From CADEEN01 sp963840805 (GTDB lineage: Bacteria > Pseudomonadota > Gammaproteobacteria > Burkholderiales > Burkholderiaceae_C): a stretch of DNA of 64,000 nucleotides. Each line of letters opens with the position of its first letter. Position 1 is the first letter of the stretch. The stretch is from the NCBI GenBank assembly GCA_963840805.1, contig CAWJAJ010000011.1:62001-126000 (forward strand), in the 5' to 3' direction. Below, in pieces: positions 18,306-27,052 of this stretch. A program made the position numbers and the translations under genes. Below the pieces are notes generated by a model. That model was not told the DNA's origin, ran no database searches, and was given only the letters and a program-made list of their open reading frames with translations.

Positions 18306-18890
18306 ATGGAGATCGAGACTGCCGCGTTCACGCAGGTGCTGATCGCGTCACGCCACAACGTCTCGCCCAAGCGGCTGCTCGAACCCGGCCCGGACCCCGC
18401 CCAACTCGATACCCTTTTCGAGGCCGCAGCCGCGGCCCCCGATCACGGCGAGATCACGCCTTGGCGGTTCGTCATCGTGCCGGCCGGCAGACGCGCGCGG
18501 CTGGCGCAGGTGTTTGTGCAGGCGCTCGCCGACCGTGACCCGGCGGCCACGCCGGCGCAGATCGAAGCGGCACGCGAGAAGGCGCATCGCGCGCCGCTGC
18601 TGATGCTGGCGGTGGCGCGGCTCGGCACGGCCGATCCCGACATTCCAGCCGTCGAGCGGCTGGTGTCACTCGGCTGCGCGATTCAGAACATGCTGCTCGC
18701 CGCCCATGCGATGGGATTCGCCTGCGGCCTCACCGGCGGGCAGGCGCTGCCGTCACCGCGGCTGCGCGAGTTGTTCAAGCTCGCCGACGGCGAAACGGCG
18801 GTGTGTTTCGTCAATGTCGGCACGGCGGTCACGCGCAAGGCGGAGGGCCGCGTCCGTCCGGGCGCAGCGAGCTTCGTGTCGAGCCTTTGA
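18306..18890 (+). CDS. nitroreductase-family flavoprotein
   Basis: A 194-residue FMN-dependent nitroreductase-fold protein. The N-terminal RHNVSPKRLLEPG and AAAAPDHGEITPWRFVIV match the conserved FMN-binding start of the YdjA/RutE-like subgroup. LGCAIQNMLLAAHAMGFAC is the dimer helix of the family. The C-terminal part (CFVNVGTAVTRKAEGRVRPG) is typical in length. The physiological substrate is unknown for most members. It starts 15 bases after menA and is likely co-transcribed with it, which hints at quinone or naphthoate redox chemistry, but that is only inference. Confidence 0.85.
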   Translation: MEIETAAFTQVLIASRHNVSPKRLLEPGPDPAQLDTLFEAAAAAPDHGEITPWRFVIVPAGRRARLAQVFVQALADRDPAATPAQIEAAREKAHRAPLLMLAVARLGTADPDIPAVERLVSLGCAIQNMLLAAHAMGFACGLTGGQALPSPRLRELFKLADGETAVCFVNVGTAVTRKAEGRVRPGAASFVSSL

Positions 18891-19006
18891 CCGGCACGCC
18901 GCGGACGCGCCCAGGCCGGCGGCGGTGCGCCCTCGCCTGCCATCGGTCGGCGGCGTGCGCATCACGTCGAGGGCACTATCGTGACGGCCCTCGCAGCCGC
19001 GTTGAC

Positions 19007-20014
19007 TCAGTAGCGGCCGTGCTGCTTGAAGATGTAGTTCGACAGTTCAGCGGACTGCATCGCCAGCCGGGTCTGCACCCGGTGCACGGTGCGCACGATC
19101 GCCGCCATCACGCGGTAGACGATGCGCGGGTGCGTGTCGACCAGGCTTTCGAGCCTCTCGCGCTCGAGCACCAGCACGCGAGCGTCGGTGCTGGCCACCA
19201 GCGAGGCATAGCGCTCGGCACCGTCGAGAAAACCGAGTTCGTGCGCGAACTCGCCGGGGTGCAGTGTCGCGAGCAAGGTCTCCTCGGCGGTGCCGAGGTT
19301 CTTGACGACACCCAGCGTGCCTTCGACGACCTCGTACAGGTGGTTGTCCGAGGCGCCTTCGCGCGCCAGTACATCCTTGGCTCGGTAGGTCGCCAGATCG
19401 ACGGCGCCAGCGAACACGGCCTTCTGCTCGGGCGTCAGGTCCTGGGCCAGCCGAGAGGTCTGGACCGCGGCAACGAGGGAGGGGTCGGGTGGGGTCATGG
19501 CGGTCTCGCTGGGGGTGATGGGCGGTGACGGCTCCGCTGGCGGAGTCTGCACCGTCGGGGTGGCAAACGCTTGCGCTGGGGCAAGCTCGGTCAGGGTCTG
19601 TTCGGCACGCTTGACGAAGGCATCGACCATCGATCGTGAAACGAAATCGACGGCCGGCGCGGCCAGAGAGTCGAAGGCCCCGTCGGCGATCTCGTAGGAC
19701 AGTGCGAACTCGATGCGGGAACCGCGGTTGCCCAGCGGCGCCAGCGCCCAGTCGCCGTGGAAGTGCTTGAACGGCCCTTCGACCAGGCGCACGTTGAGCC
19801 AATGCGGGCGGCGCTTCGGATTGCGGGTCTGGAAACCGAAGCGGAACTTCAGGTAGGAGAACTCGATGCGGGCCGCGACCCAGTCGTCGCTGCGCTCGAG
19901 GATCGTCGCCGCCGTGCACCACGGCAGGAACTGGGGATAGTGCTCGGCCTGTTCGATGAGGTCGAACATGTCTTCGACCGAGTACGGCACGAGCACCGAA
20001 CGCTTGAGTTCCAA
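19007..20014 (-). CDS. SRPBCC (RatA/Coq10-like) – cyclic-nucleotide-binding fusion
   Basis: A 335-residue two-domain protein. Residues 1-145 form a START/SRPBCC domain of the RatA/Coq10 type (LKRSVLVPYSVEDMFDLIEQ, then HYPQFLPWCTAA). Such domains bind hydrophobic ligands, with ubiquinone as the known ligand of Coq10. A Pro/Thr-rich linker of about 45 residues follows. Residues 190-320 form a Crp-type cyclic-nucleotide-binding domain (AREGASDNHLYEVVEGTLGV, FAHELGFLDGAERYASLVA) without a DNA-binding helix-turn-helix. The start was set at TTG (20014), 6 bases after a perfect AGGAGG; longer in-frame readings give a low-complexity leader. It diverges from the hydrogenase operon. The fusion is unusual, and a quinone- or redox-linked sensor role is speculative. 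Confidence 0.75.
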   Translation of the reverse strand: MELKRSVLVPYSVEDMFDLIEQAEHYPQFLPWCTAATILERSDDWVAARIEFSYLKFRFGFQTRNPKRRPHWLNVRLVEGPFKHFHGDWALAPLGNRGSRIEFALSYEIADGAFDSLAAPAVDFVSRSMVDAFVKRAEQTLTELAPAQAFATPTVQTPPAEPSPPITPSETAMTPPDPSLVAAVQTSRLAQDLTPEQKAVFAGAVDLATYRAKDVLAREGASDNHLYEVVEGTLGVVKNLGTAEETLLATLHPGEFAHELGFLDGAERYASLVASTDARVLVLERERLESLVDTHPRIVYRVMAAIVRTVHRVQTRLAMQSAELSNYIFKQHGRY

Positions 20015-20128
20015 ACACCATCCTCCTGCGGGCCAAGGCGCGAAAAGTGTAGCGTGCCCCTCGGACTCTGCCGCGCGCCCGTCGCCGCCGGGAGGCCGAG
20101 CACCGGGTTCCGCTCGCGCGCGCTGTGT

Positions 20129-20142
20129 TTGACATGGATCAG
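20129..20142. promoter_or_regulatory. FNR/ANR-like box upstream of hoxK
   Basis: TTGACATGGATCAG differs from the consensus TTGAY-N4-RTCAA only at the last base. It is centred about 112 bases before the hoxK ATG and on the other side faces the SRPBCC-cNMP gene. The same 13 bases recur at 40880, ahead of the small cytochromes. No clear sigma-54 TGGCAC-N5-TTGC promoter was seen, unlike hydrogenase operons in some relatives. Confidence 0.5.
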
Positions 20143-20247
20143 ATGCAGCCGGGGCCAGCGGAACAGACTCGGGCGCATTCATGCAGCGTGACGCATGGCG
20201 TGGTCACGCGAACCCAGGACCAGAAAGCCAGGAAAGGGGCCGCCAAA

Positions 20248-21345
20248 ATGACTGAGACCTTCTATGAGGTCATGCGCAGGCAGGGCATCAGCCGCCGCAG
20301 CTATCTCAAGTTCTGCAGCCTGACGGCCGCGTCGCTCGGCCTCGCACCGAGCTTCGCACCGACGATCGCGCACGCGCTCGAGACCAAGCCGCGCACGCCG
20401 GTGCTGTGGCTGCACGGCCTGGAGTGCACCTGCTGCACCGAATCGTTCATTCGCTCGGCGCACCCGCTGGCCAAGGACGTGGTGCTGTCGATGATCTCGC
20501 TCGATTACGACGACACGATCATGGCCGCTGCCGGCCACCAGGCCGAGGCCGCGCTCGAGCAGGTGATGAAGGACTACAAGGGCCAGTACATCCTGGCCGT
20601 CGAAGGCAACCCGCCGCTGGGCGAAGACGGCATGTTCTGCATGCCCGGCGGCAAACCGTTCGCCGAGAAGCTCAAGCACGTGGCCAAGGACGCCAAGGCG
20701 GTGATCGCCTGGGGCTCGTGCGCATCCTGGGGCTGCGTGCAGGCCGCCAAGCCGAACCCGACCACCGCGGTGCCGATCAACAAGGTCATTACCGACAAGC
20801 CGATCATCAAGGTGCCGGGCTGCCCGCCGATCGCCGAGGTCATGACGGCAGTCGTCACCTACGTGGCCACGTTCGACCGCATCCCCGAACTCGACCGCCA
20901 GGGCCGGCCGAAGATGTTCTACAGCCAGCGCATCCACGACAAGTGCTACCGGCGGCCGCACTTCGACGCCGGGCAGTTCGTCGAGAAGTGGGACGACGAA
21001 GGCGCCAAGGCCGGCTACTGCCTCTACAAGATGGGCTGCAAGGGGCCGACGACCTACAACGCCTGCTCGACGACGCGCTGGAACGAAGGCGTGTCGTTCC
21101 CGATCGCCTCCGGCCACGGCTGCATCGGCTGCTCGGAAGACGGCTTCTGGGACAAGGGCTCGTTCTACGACCGGCTGACCAACATCACGCAGTTCGGCGT
21201 CGAGGCGAACGCCGACAAGGTCGGCCTGGTCGCTGCCGGCGTGACCGGTGCAGCGGTGGTGGCACACGCCGCCGTGAGCGCGATCAAACGTGCCGCAGAC
21301 CGCAGCAAGACCAAGGCTGACACCACCAACAAGACGGAGGCCTGA
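20248..21345 (+). CDS. hoxK: membrane-bound [NiFe]-hydrogenase small subunit HoxK
   Basis: Electron-transfer subunit of a group 1 uptake hydrogenase, 365 residues. The twin-arginine signal ISRRSYLKFC precedes an AHA cleavage region near residue 43. The proximal-cluster ligands are Cys60, Cys62, Cys63, Cys158, Cys163 and Cys192. Cys62 and Cys163 are the two extra cysteines of the [4Fe-3S] cluster found in O2-tolerant enzymes such as Ralstonia HoxK. The medial and distal cluster region (HDKCYRRPHFDAGQF, GHGCIGCSEDGFWDKG) is intact. A C-terminal hydrophobic helix (LVAAGVTGAAVVAHAAV) anchors it in the membrane. The ATG at 20248 has GGAAAGGGG upstream and gives a normal Tat leader. Confidence 0.97.
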   Translation: MTETFYEVMRRQGISRRSYLKFCSLTAASLGLAPSFAPTIAHALETKPRTPVLWLHGLECTCCTESFIRSAHPLAKDVVLSMISLDYDDTIMAAAGHQAEAALEQVMKDYKGQYILAVEGNPPLGEDGMFCMPGGKPFAEKLKHVAKDAKAVIAWGSCASWGCVQAAKPNPTTAVPINKVITDKPIIKVPGCPPIAEVMTAVVTYVATFDRIPELDRQGRPKMFYSQRIHDKCYRRPHFDAGQFVEKWDDEGAKAGYCLYKMGCKGPTTYNACSTTRWNEGVSFPIASGHGCIGCSEDGFWDKGSFYDRLTNITQFGVEANADKVGLVAAGVTGAAVVAHAAVSAIKRAADRSKTKADTTNKTEA

Positions 21346-21347
21346 TC

Positions 21348-23141
21348 ATGGCCGTCATCGAAACCCAAGGCTTCAAGCTCGACAACAGCGGCAAGCGCAT
21401 CGTCGTCGACCCGGTCACCCGGATCGAAGGTCATCTGCGCATCGAGTGCAATCTCGACGACAAGAACGTCATCCGCAACGCCGTGTCCACCGGCACGATG
21501 TGGCGCGGCCTGGAGGTCATCCTGAAGGGCCGCGATCCGCGCGACGCGTGGGCCTTCGTCGAACGCATCTGCGGCGTCTGCACCGGCACGCACGCGCTGG
21601 TCTCGGTGCGCGCGGTGGAAGACGCGCTGAAGATCAAGATCCCCGACAACGCGAACATCATCCGCAACCTGATGCACTCGACGCTGTATGCGCACGACCA
21701 TCTGGTGCACTTCTACCACCTGCATGCGCTCGACTGGGTCGACGTGGTCAGCGCGCTGAAGGCCGATCCGAAGAAGACCTCGGAGCTGGCGCAGTCGATC
21801 AGCAGCTGGCCGATGTCGTCGCCGGGCTATTTCCGCGATCTGCAGAACCGGCTGAAGAAGTTCGTCGAATCCGGCCAGCTCGGGCCCTTCCGCAACGGCT
21901 ACTGGGGCCACCCGGCCTACAAGCTGCCGGCCGAAGCCAACCTGATGGCGGTCGCGCATTACCTCGAAGCGCTCGATTTCCAGAAGGACATCGTCAAGAT
22001 CCAGACCGTCTTCGGCGGCAAGAACCCGCACCCGAACTGGCTCGTCGGCGGCGTGCCGTGTTCGATCAACCTCGAGGCCACCGGGGCCGTCGGCGCGATC
22101 AACATGGAACGCCTGAACATGGTCTCGAAGATCATCGACGACACCATCGCCTTCATCGACAACGTCTACATCCCCGACCTGCTGGCGATCGCCTCGTTCT
22201 ACAAGGACTGGGGCGCCATCGGCGGCGGCATCTCGGGCATGAACCTGCTCTCGTACGGCGAGTTCCCCGACATCGCCAACGACGACAGCAACAAGAGCCT
22301 GCTGATGCCGCGCGGCGCCATCGTCAACGGCAAGCTGGGCGAAGTCCAGCCGGTCGACCTGAAGGACCCGGCGCAGATCCAGGAGTTCGTCAACCACAGC
22401 TGGTACAAGTACGGCGACGAGACCAAGGGCCTGCACCCGTTCGACGGCGTGACCGACCCGAATTTCGTGCTCGGTGCCGGCACCAAGGGCAAGAAGACGG
22501 CGATCGAGTCGATCGACGAGAGCGCCAAGTACTCGTGGATCAAGTCGCCGCGCTGGCGCGGCAACGCGATGGAAGTCGGCCCGCTGGCGCGCTACGTCAT
22601 CGGCTACGCGATGGGCAAGCCCGAGTTCAAGGAGCCCGTCGACATGGTGCTGAAGAAGCTCGAGGTGCCGCTGCCGGCGCTGTTCTCGACGCTCGGCCGC
22701 ACCGCGGCGCGCGGGCTCGAGGCCTCGTGGGCGGCGCACAAGATGCGCTACTTCTTCGACAAGCTGATGGCCAACCTGAAGGGCGGCAATTTCGCCACCG
22801 CCAACATCGACAGCTGGGAGCCCAGGACCTGGCCGGCAACGGCACAGGGCGCCGGCTACTGCGAGGCGCCTCGCGGCGCGCTCGGCCACTGGATCAAGAT
22901 CAAGGACACCAGGATCGACAACTACCAGTGCGTCGTGCCGACGACCTGGAACGCCGGCCCGCGCGACACCAAGAACCAGATCGGCGCCTACGAGGCCTCG
23001 CTGATGAACACGCCGATGGCCAAGCCCGACGAGCCGCTCGAGATCCTGCGCACGATCCACAGCTTCGACCCTTGCCTGGCCTGCTCGACCCACGTGATGT
23101 CGCCGCAGGGCGAAGAGCTCACGCGGGTGACGGTCCGTTAG
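21348..23141 (+). CDS. hoxG: membrane-bound [NiFe]-hydrogenase large subunit HoxG
   Basis: Catalytic subunit, 597 residues, which oxidises H2 at the NiFe(CN)2CO site on the periplasmic side after Tat export with HoxK. The N-terminal nickel-ligand motif is ERICGVCTGTHAL (about residue 72). The C-terminal one is DPCLACSTHVMSPQGEELTR; the peptide after His is removed by HoxM once nickel is in place. The frame is intact from end to end. The start lies 2 bases after hoxK. Sequence and gene order are very close to the Ralstonia MBH pattern as I recall it. Confidence 0.97.
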   Translation: MAVIETQGFKLDNSGKRIVVDPVTRIEGHLRIECNLDDKNVIRNAVSTGTMWRGLEVILKGRDPRDAWAFVERICGVCTGTHALVSVRAVEDALKIKIPDNANIIRNLMHSTLYAHDHLVHFYHLHALDWVDVVSALKADPKKTSELAQSISSWPMSSPGYFRDLQNRLKKFVESGQLGPFRNGYWGHPAYKLPAEANLMAVAHYLEALDFQKDIVKIQTVFGGKNPHPNWLVGGVPCSINLEATGAVGAINMERLNMVSKIIDDTIAFIDNVYIPDLLAIASFYKDWGAIGGGISGMNLLSYGEFPDIANDDSNKSLLMPRGAIVNGKLGEVQPVDLKDPAQIQEFVNHSWYKYGDETKGLHPFDGVTDPNFVLGAGTKGKKTAIESIDESAKYSWIKSPRWRGNAMEVGPLARYVIGYAMGKPEFKEPVDMVLKKLEVPLPALFSTLGRTAARGLEASWAAHKMRYFFDKLMANLKGGNFATANIDSWEPRTWPATAQGAGYCEAPRGALGHWIKIKDTRIDNYQCVVPTTWNAGPRDTKNQIGAYEASLMNTPMAKPDEPLEILRTIHSFDPCLACSTHVMSPQGEELTRVTVR

Positions 23142-23158
23142 AGCGCGGGGAGACGATC

Positions 23159-23844
23159 ATGAGCACGCAAACCAGCAAGCTCTTTCCCGTCTACGTCTGG
23201 GAGGTGCCGGTTCGAGTCTGGCACTGGGTCATGGCCCTGTGCATGGTGGTGCTGGCGGTGACCGGCTATCTGATCGGCGCGCCGATGGAATCCGTCGGGG
23301 GCGAGGCCAGCGAGCATTTCCTGTTCGGCTACATCCGCTTCGCCCACTTCGCGGCCGCGTACCTGTTTGCGGTGATGTTCGCGCTGCGTGTCGTCTGGGC
23401 CTTCATGGGCAACCGCTTCGCGCGCGAATCTGTTCTCGGTGCCGGTCAAGATGTTGGACGCCCAGTGGTGGGACGGCCTGTTCGACCAGACCAAGTACTA
23501 CCTGTTCCTCAAGCGCAAGGCGCGGCCGTGGCAGGGCCACAACCCGCTCGCGGCGGCGGGCATGTTCTTCATGTACGTGCTGGGCACGGTGTTCATGATC
23601 TGCACCGGCTTCGCGATGTATGGCGAAGGCCTGGGCCGGGAGAGCTGGGCCTTCAATGCCGTTCACGTCGTGGGTCATGCCGCTGTTCGGCTACAGCCAG
23701 AACGTGCACACGCTGCACCATCTGGGCATGTGGTACCTGATCGTCTTCACGATCGTTCACCTGTACATGGTGGTGCGCGAAGATACCTTCGCGGACGAGA
23801 CCATCATCAGCTCGATGTTCAGCGGCTGGCGGGTCGAGAAGTAA
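23159..23844 (+). CDS. hoxZ: hydrogenase cytochrome b subunit HoxZ, two frameshifts
   Basis: Dihaem b-type membrane anchor that passes electrons from HoxK to the quinone pool. The N-terminus EVPVRVWHWVMALCMVVLAV contains the first haem-ligand His in helix 1, and IRFAHFAAAYLFAVMF carries another. The later NVHTLHHLGMWYLIVFTIVH supplies the remaining histidines. The frame breaks near 23425 and near 23665, and three consecutive frames together give a normal protein of about 228 residues ending WRVEK. The stop TAATG overlaps the hoxM start. The frameshifts look like assembly errors because all helices and ligands survive. Confidence 0.92.
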
Positions 23845-24509
23845 TGATCACCCGACCGGCCTCGGAGGAGCCTGTGGTTCCGGCGCCTCCGGCCGGTGTG
23901 TTGGTGCTCGGCATCGGCAACGTGCTGTGGGCCGACGAAGGCTTCGGCGTGCGCGCCGTCGAGGCGCTGCACCAGCGCTGGCAGATGCCGGCCAACGTGT
24001 CGCTGGTCGATGGCGGCACGCAGGGCCTGTACCTGCTCGAGCATGTCTGCGCCGCCGAGCGCGTGATCGTGCTCGATGCCATCGACTACAAGCTGGCCCC
24101 GGGCACGCTGCGCGTGTTTCGCGACGACGAGGTGCCGGTCTGGTCCGACCAGGTGATGAGCCTGCACCAGGCCACGTTCCAGGAACTGCTGTCGCTGGCC
24201 CGCCTGCGCGGCCGCTTTCCGCACAGCATCACGCTGATCGGCGTCCAGCCCGGCGTGCTGGATGACCTGGGCGGCAGCCTGAGCCCGCGGGTGCGCGCAC
24301 GTGTCGACGAGGCGGTCGAACTGGCCGTGGCCGAGCTGTCGGCATGGGGCATCGACGTGGTGCCACGCAGCGAGCCGCCCGAGGCGCCGCTGAGCCCCGG
24401 TGCGCTGGCGATCGAGTCCTACGAGGGTGAGCGCCCGACCGAGACCGAGGCCTGCCGCATCGGCGACGCGCGCTTCCTGAATCAGGTGCAGCGTGGGGAG
24501 AACGCCTGA
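23844..24509 (+). CDS. hoxM: hydrogenase maturation endopeptidase HoxM
   Basis: Endopeptidase that removes the C-terminal extension of HoxG after nickel insertion. The family motif GIGNVLWADEGFGVRAVE is near residue 21 and holds the first nickel-sensing acidic residue. IVLDAIDYKLAPGTLRVF and SLHQATFQELLSLA follow with the conserved Asp and His. At 221 residues it matches HoxM/HupD. A tail after residue 165 or so (SAWGIDVVPRSEPPEAPL) is longer than in minimal HyaD proteins, as in Ralstonia. Its ATG overlaps the hoxZ stop. Confidence 0.94.
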   Translation: MITRPASEEPVVPAPPAGVLVLGIGNVLWADEGFGVRAVEALHQRWQMPANVSLVDGGTQGLYLLEHVCAAERVIVLDAIDYKLAPGTLRVFRDDEVPVWSDQVMSLHQATFQELLSLARLRGRFPHSITLIGVQPGVLDDLGGSLSPRVRARVDEAVELAVAELSAWGIDVVPRSEPPEAPLSPGALAIESYEGERPTETEACRIGDARFLNQVQRGENA

Positions 24510-24826
24510 TGTGCATCGGCGTTCCCATGCAGGTGATCGAGCCCGACGGCAGCTTTGCCTGGTGCGGGGCCGACGGTCAACGCGAGCGGCTGGACATGAT
24601 GCTCGTCGGTGAACAACCCGAGGGCACCTGGGTGCTGGGGTTCCACGGCGCGGCACGCCAGGTGCTGAGCGAACAGGAAGCCGCGCAGGCCATTGCCGGT
24701 CGGCAGGCGCTGGCCGCCGTGCTCAGCGGTGACGGGCGCATCGACGAATTCTTCGCCGACCTGCTCGGTCGCGAGCCCGAACTGCCGGCCCATCTCTTGC
24801 CCGCCCAGTCGCAAAAGGGGTTCTGA
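24509..24826 (+). CDS. hoxL: HypC-family chaperone HoxL/HupF
   Basis: A 105-residue HypC-like chaperone starting with MCIGVPMQVIEPDG. The invariant second-position Cys is the residue that binds the Fe(CN)2CO unit and large subunit in this family. It is longer than HypC at the C-terminus, like HupF/HoxL, which protects the large subunit under O2. Start and stop both overlap neighbours (ATGA junctions), so it is translationally coupled to hoxM and hoxO. A separate hypC lies at 31828. Confidence 0.93.
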   Translation: MCIGVPMQVIEPDGSFAWCGADGQRERLDMMLVGEQPEGTWVLGFHGAARQVLSEQEAAQAIAGRQALAAVLSGDGRIDEFFADLLGREPELPAHLLPAQSQKGF

Positions 24827-25299
24827 TGAACGCGTCGATCGTTGCGCCCGATGCCAGCGCTGCACTGCACCCGCTGCTGGCCCGCCTGGTGGCCGAGACC
24901 GGTGCGTCGGTGCTCGATCCAGCCACGTTCGACGCCTGGGCCGATCAGCCCGGCGCGGCGATGGTCGTCTTCGCCGAAGAGCCCGACCGCTTCAAGGAAA
25001 CGCTGGACATCGCGGTGATCGTGCCGGAACTGCACGCCGCCCGCGCCGGCCGCTTCCGGGTGGCGATGCTGCCGCCCGATGCCTCGCGCGCGTTGGCGCC
25101 GCGCTACGGCTTCGCGCGCTGGCCGGCGTTCGTGATGCTGCGCGACGGGCGCTATCTCGGCGCTGTCGACGGCATCCGCGACTGGGAGGTCTACATCGCC
25201 GAACTCGACCGCCTGCTGGCCGCCGAGCCGATGCGGCCGCCGGGCGTGGGCATCCCGGTGACGGCCGCCGGGCCAGCGGCGTCACCGCCCTGCCACTGA
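24826..25299 (+). CDS. hoxO: HoxO/HupG (HyaE-like) hydrogenase chaperone
   Basis: A 157-residue thioredoxin-fold protein of the HyaE/HupG/HoxO family that binds the Tat leader region of the small subunit before export. Typical segments are AAMVVFAEEPDRFKETLDIA, VIVPELHAARAGRFRVAML and RYGFARWPAFVMLRDGRYLG. The thioredoxin CxxC motif is absent, as is normal for the family. Its place between hoxL and hoxQ matches the MBH operon. The start overlaps the hoxL stop by one base. Confidence 0.92.
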   Translation: MNASIVAPDASAALHPLLARLVAETGASVLDPATFDAWADQPGAAMVVFAEEPDRFKETLDIAVIVPELHAARAGRFRVAMLPPDASRALAPRYGFARWPAFVMLRDGRYLGAVDGIRDWEVYIAELDRLLAAEPMRPPGVGIPVTAAGPAASPPCH

Positions 25300-25326
25300 C
25301 AATCAACGCCGCCGAGGAGCGCGCCG

Positions 25327-26184
25327 ATGCGAGCCATCAACATCCCGATCCGCAGCCTGATGCCCGAGCCCGACGACGGCGTCGAGTTCATGCCGATGCC
25401 GCGCGAGATGGCGACCTTCGAAATGCCGCGGCTGCCCGAGCCCGGCCCCGGCAACGACGTCGCAGGCGCGCGCGATGTGCTGCAGGCCTTCCTGCAGCAC
25501 CTCGACGCCTGGCTCGAGCGCGGCGGCGAACCGCCCGCGCTCGACCTCGCCGGCCTCGCGCCCGATTCGCTGCGCGTGCTCAACGAAACCCTCGGCGAGG
25601 GCGAAGTCGCCGCCATCGTCGACAGACGAGCCGAGGAAATCCGCATCCAGGAAACCGTGTTCTCCGGCGTCTGGCGCGAGCAGCATTTCGACGCCAGCGG
25701 CGCATTGCTGCACGACCTCCTGCTCGCGGCACCGATCCCGCCGGTGGTCGGCGCACTCGCGCGCGAACGCGCCGCGCCGACCCTGCGTGCGATCGACCTG
25801 CCGGCCGGCGCGATGAACGTGCCCGCGCTGATCAACGAGTTGCAGGACGCGATGGACCGCAGCGGCCCGGCGACGCCGGCGCACGTGATCAACCTGACGC
25901 TGCTGCCGCTGTCGCCCGAGGACACCGCGCACATCGACCGCGTGCTCGACGGCGGCACGGTGGTGATCCTGTCGCGCGGCTTCGGCAACTGCCGCATCAG
26001 CAGCACCGCCGCACGCAACGTCTGGCGGGTGCAGTACTTCAACAACATGCAGACGCTGATCCTGAACACGATCGAGGTCATCGCCATGCCCGAGGCGGCG
26101 ATCGCCGCGCACGAAGACCTCGTCGAGACGCGTGCGCGCCTGGCTGAACTGTTGCAATGGATGGGCGAGTCGCTCGCCGCGTGA
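25327..26184 (+). CDS. hoxQ: HoxQ/HupH (HyaF-like) hydrogenase maturation protein
   Basis: A 285-residue protein of the HyaF/HupH/HoxQ family, needed with HoxO for processing and quality control of the small subunit. The family block LSRGFGNCRISSTAARNVWR and VQYFNNMQTLILNTIEVI near the C-terminus is well conserved. The N-terminal IPIRSLMPEPDDGVEFMPMP also fits. It is cytoplasmic with no membrane segments. It follows hoxO by 27 bases and is followed by the rubredoxin gene. Confidence 0.92.
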   Translation: MRAINIPIRSLMPEPDDGVEFMPMPREMATFEMPRLPEPGPGNDVAGARDVLQAFLQHLDAWLERGGEPPALDLAGLAPDSLRVLNETLGEGEVAAIVDRRAEEIRIQETVFSGVWREQHFDASGALLHDLLLAAPIPPVVGALARERAAPTLRAIDLPAGAMNVPALINELQDAMDRSGPATPAHVINLTLLPLSPEDTAHIDRVLDGGTVVILSRGFGNCRISSTAARNVWRVQYFNNMQTLILNTIEVIAMPEAAIAAHEDLVETRARLAELLQWMGESLAA

Positions 26185-26189
26185 CCACG

Positions 26190-26411
26190 ATGAACGAGCC
26201 CGTTGCCACGCCCGGCCGGCAGGCCACGATCGGCCCGACGACGCGGCTCGAATGCAAGATCTGCTGGACCGTCTACGACCCGGCCGTCGGCGACGAGGTC
26301 TGGCAAGTCCCGCCCGGCACGCCGTTCGCCGAGCTGCCGGCCCACTGGACGTGCCCGAACTGCTCGGCCCAGAAGCAGGACTTCCTGGTGATCCATGACC
26401 CACCCCCGTAG
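26190..26411 (+). CDS. hoxR: rubredoxin HoxR/HupI
   Basis: A 73-residue rubredoxin with the two Fe-binding knuckles CKICWTVYDPAVGD and CPNCSAQKQDF. In Ralstonia, HoxR helps assemble or repair the special small-subunit cluster under O2, which fits the six-cysteine HoxK here. ATG at 26190 was chosen; GTG at 26181, overlapping the hoxQ stop, is an alternative that adds three residues. The C-terminal HDPPP and the stop already lie inside an intergenic repeat (26395-26490). Confidence 0.93.
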   Translation: MNEPVATPGRQATIGPTTRLECKICWTVYDPAVGDEVWQVPPGTPFAELPAHWTCPNCSAQKQDFLVIHDPPP

Positions 26412-26490
26412 CGGCTTCGCCGCTCCCCCTCGAGGGGGCAACGCCAGCGGACCGGCAGAGCCGGATCCGCGGCGTTCGCTTGGCAATACC
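26395..26490 (+). repeat. intergenic hairpin repeat (copy b) at the hoxR/hoxT junction
   Basis: This runs from ATGACCCACCCCCG through the CCCCCTCGAGGGGG stem to GGATCCGCGGCGTT and is the same element as at 7184-7270, in opposite orientation. Stem bases differ in a compensated way (CCGGCAGAGCCGG against CCAGCAGAGCTGG). It supplies the last codons of hoxR and the first 25-30 codons of the hoxT open frame. Confidence 0.7.
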
Positions 26491-27052
26491 GTCGTTTCAG
26501 CCGCTGACATCGGTGGATCGCCGGCCGATCGGCCCTCGCCGGCGCGCGCGCTCGAGGCCGCCTTTCGCCGCATCCTGCGCACACAGATGCAGGACATGCC
26601 GCTGGTCAACCCCTTGCTGTCGGTCGAGGCCGTGGGCTTCCGGCCCTGGCAGGACCATTGGCTCGGCATCGTCATCACGCCGTGGTTCATGAACCTGTGG
26701 CTGATGCCGCGCGTGGCCGCGCGTTGGCAGCCGATCGGCGAACGCGAAACGCCGGCACTACGTGTTCCCCGCCGGCGTGTTCGAGTTCATCGGCGGCCGC
26801 GACCCGGCGCTCGGCGACTACCAGGCCTGCTCGCTGTTCTCGCCGATGTTCGAGTTCACCGACCAGCACGGCGCGCGCGCCACCGCGCTGGCGGCACTCG
26901 ACGCGCTGTTCGACGATGCCAGCCGCGAGGCGAGCGAGGTGACGCCGGTTGCGCGGACGGTGGATGGCGCGCCCACGGCACAGGAGGCACGCGCCGTCAG
27001 CAAGCGGGACTTCCTGTTCAGGCCGCTGGCGCGAGACGATCGTGGGCCTTGA
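26395..27052 (+). CDS. hoxT: HoxT/HupJ (HybE-like) hydrogenase assembly chaperone, one frameshift
   Basis: A HybE-family chaperone. The conserved block MPLVNPLLSVEAVGFRPWQ, then WLGIVITPWFMNLWLMP and VFPAGVFEFIGGRDPALGDY with ACSLFSPMFEFTDQ is clear. The frame breaks near 26755. The only in-frame start, ATG 26395, lies in the repeat, so the first 30 or so residues (MTHPRSGFAAPPRGGNASG) would be encoded by the repeat. No ATG, GTG or TTG is seen between the repeat and the helix ALEAAFRRI. The repeat either provides the start or an indel hides it. The stop overlaps the hoxV GTG. Confidence 0.87.

Noticed and set aside
20015..20247. A sigma-54 promoter for the hydrogenase operon
   Set aside because: No TGGCAC-N5-TTGC-like element was found in the region; only the FNR-like box stands out.
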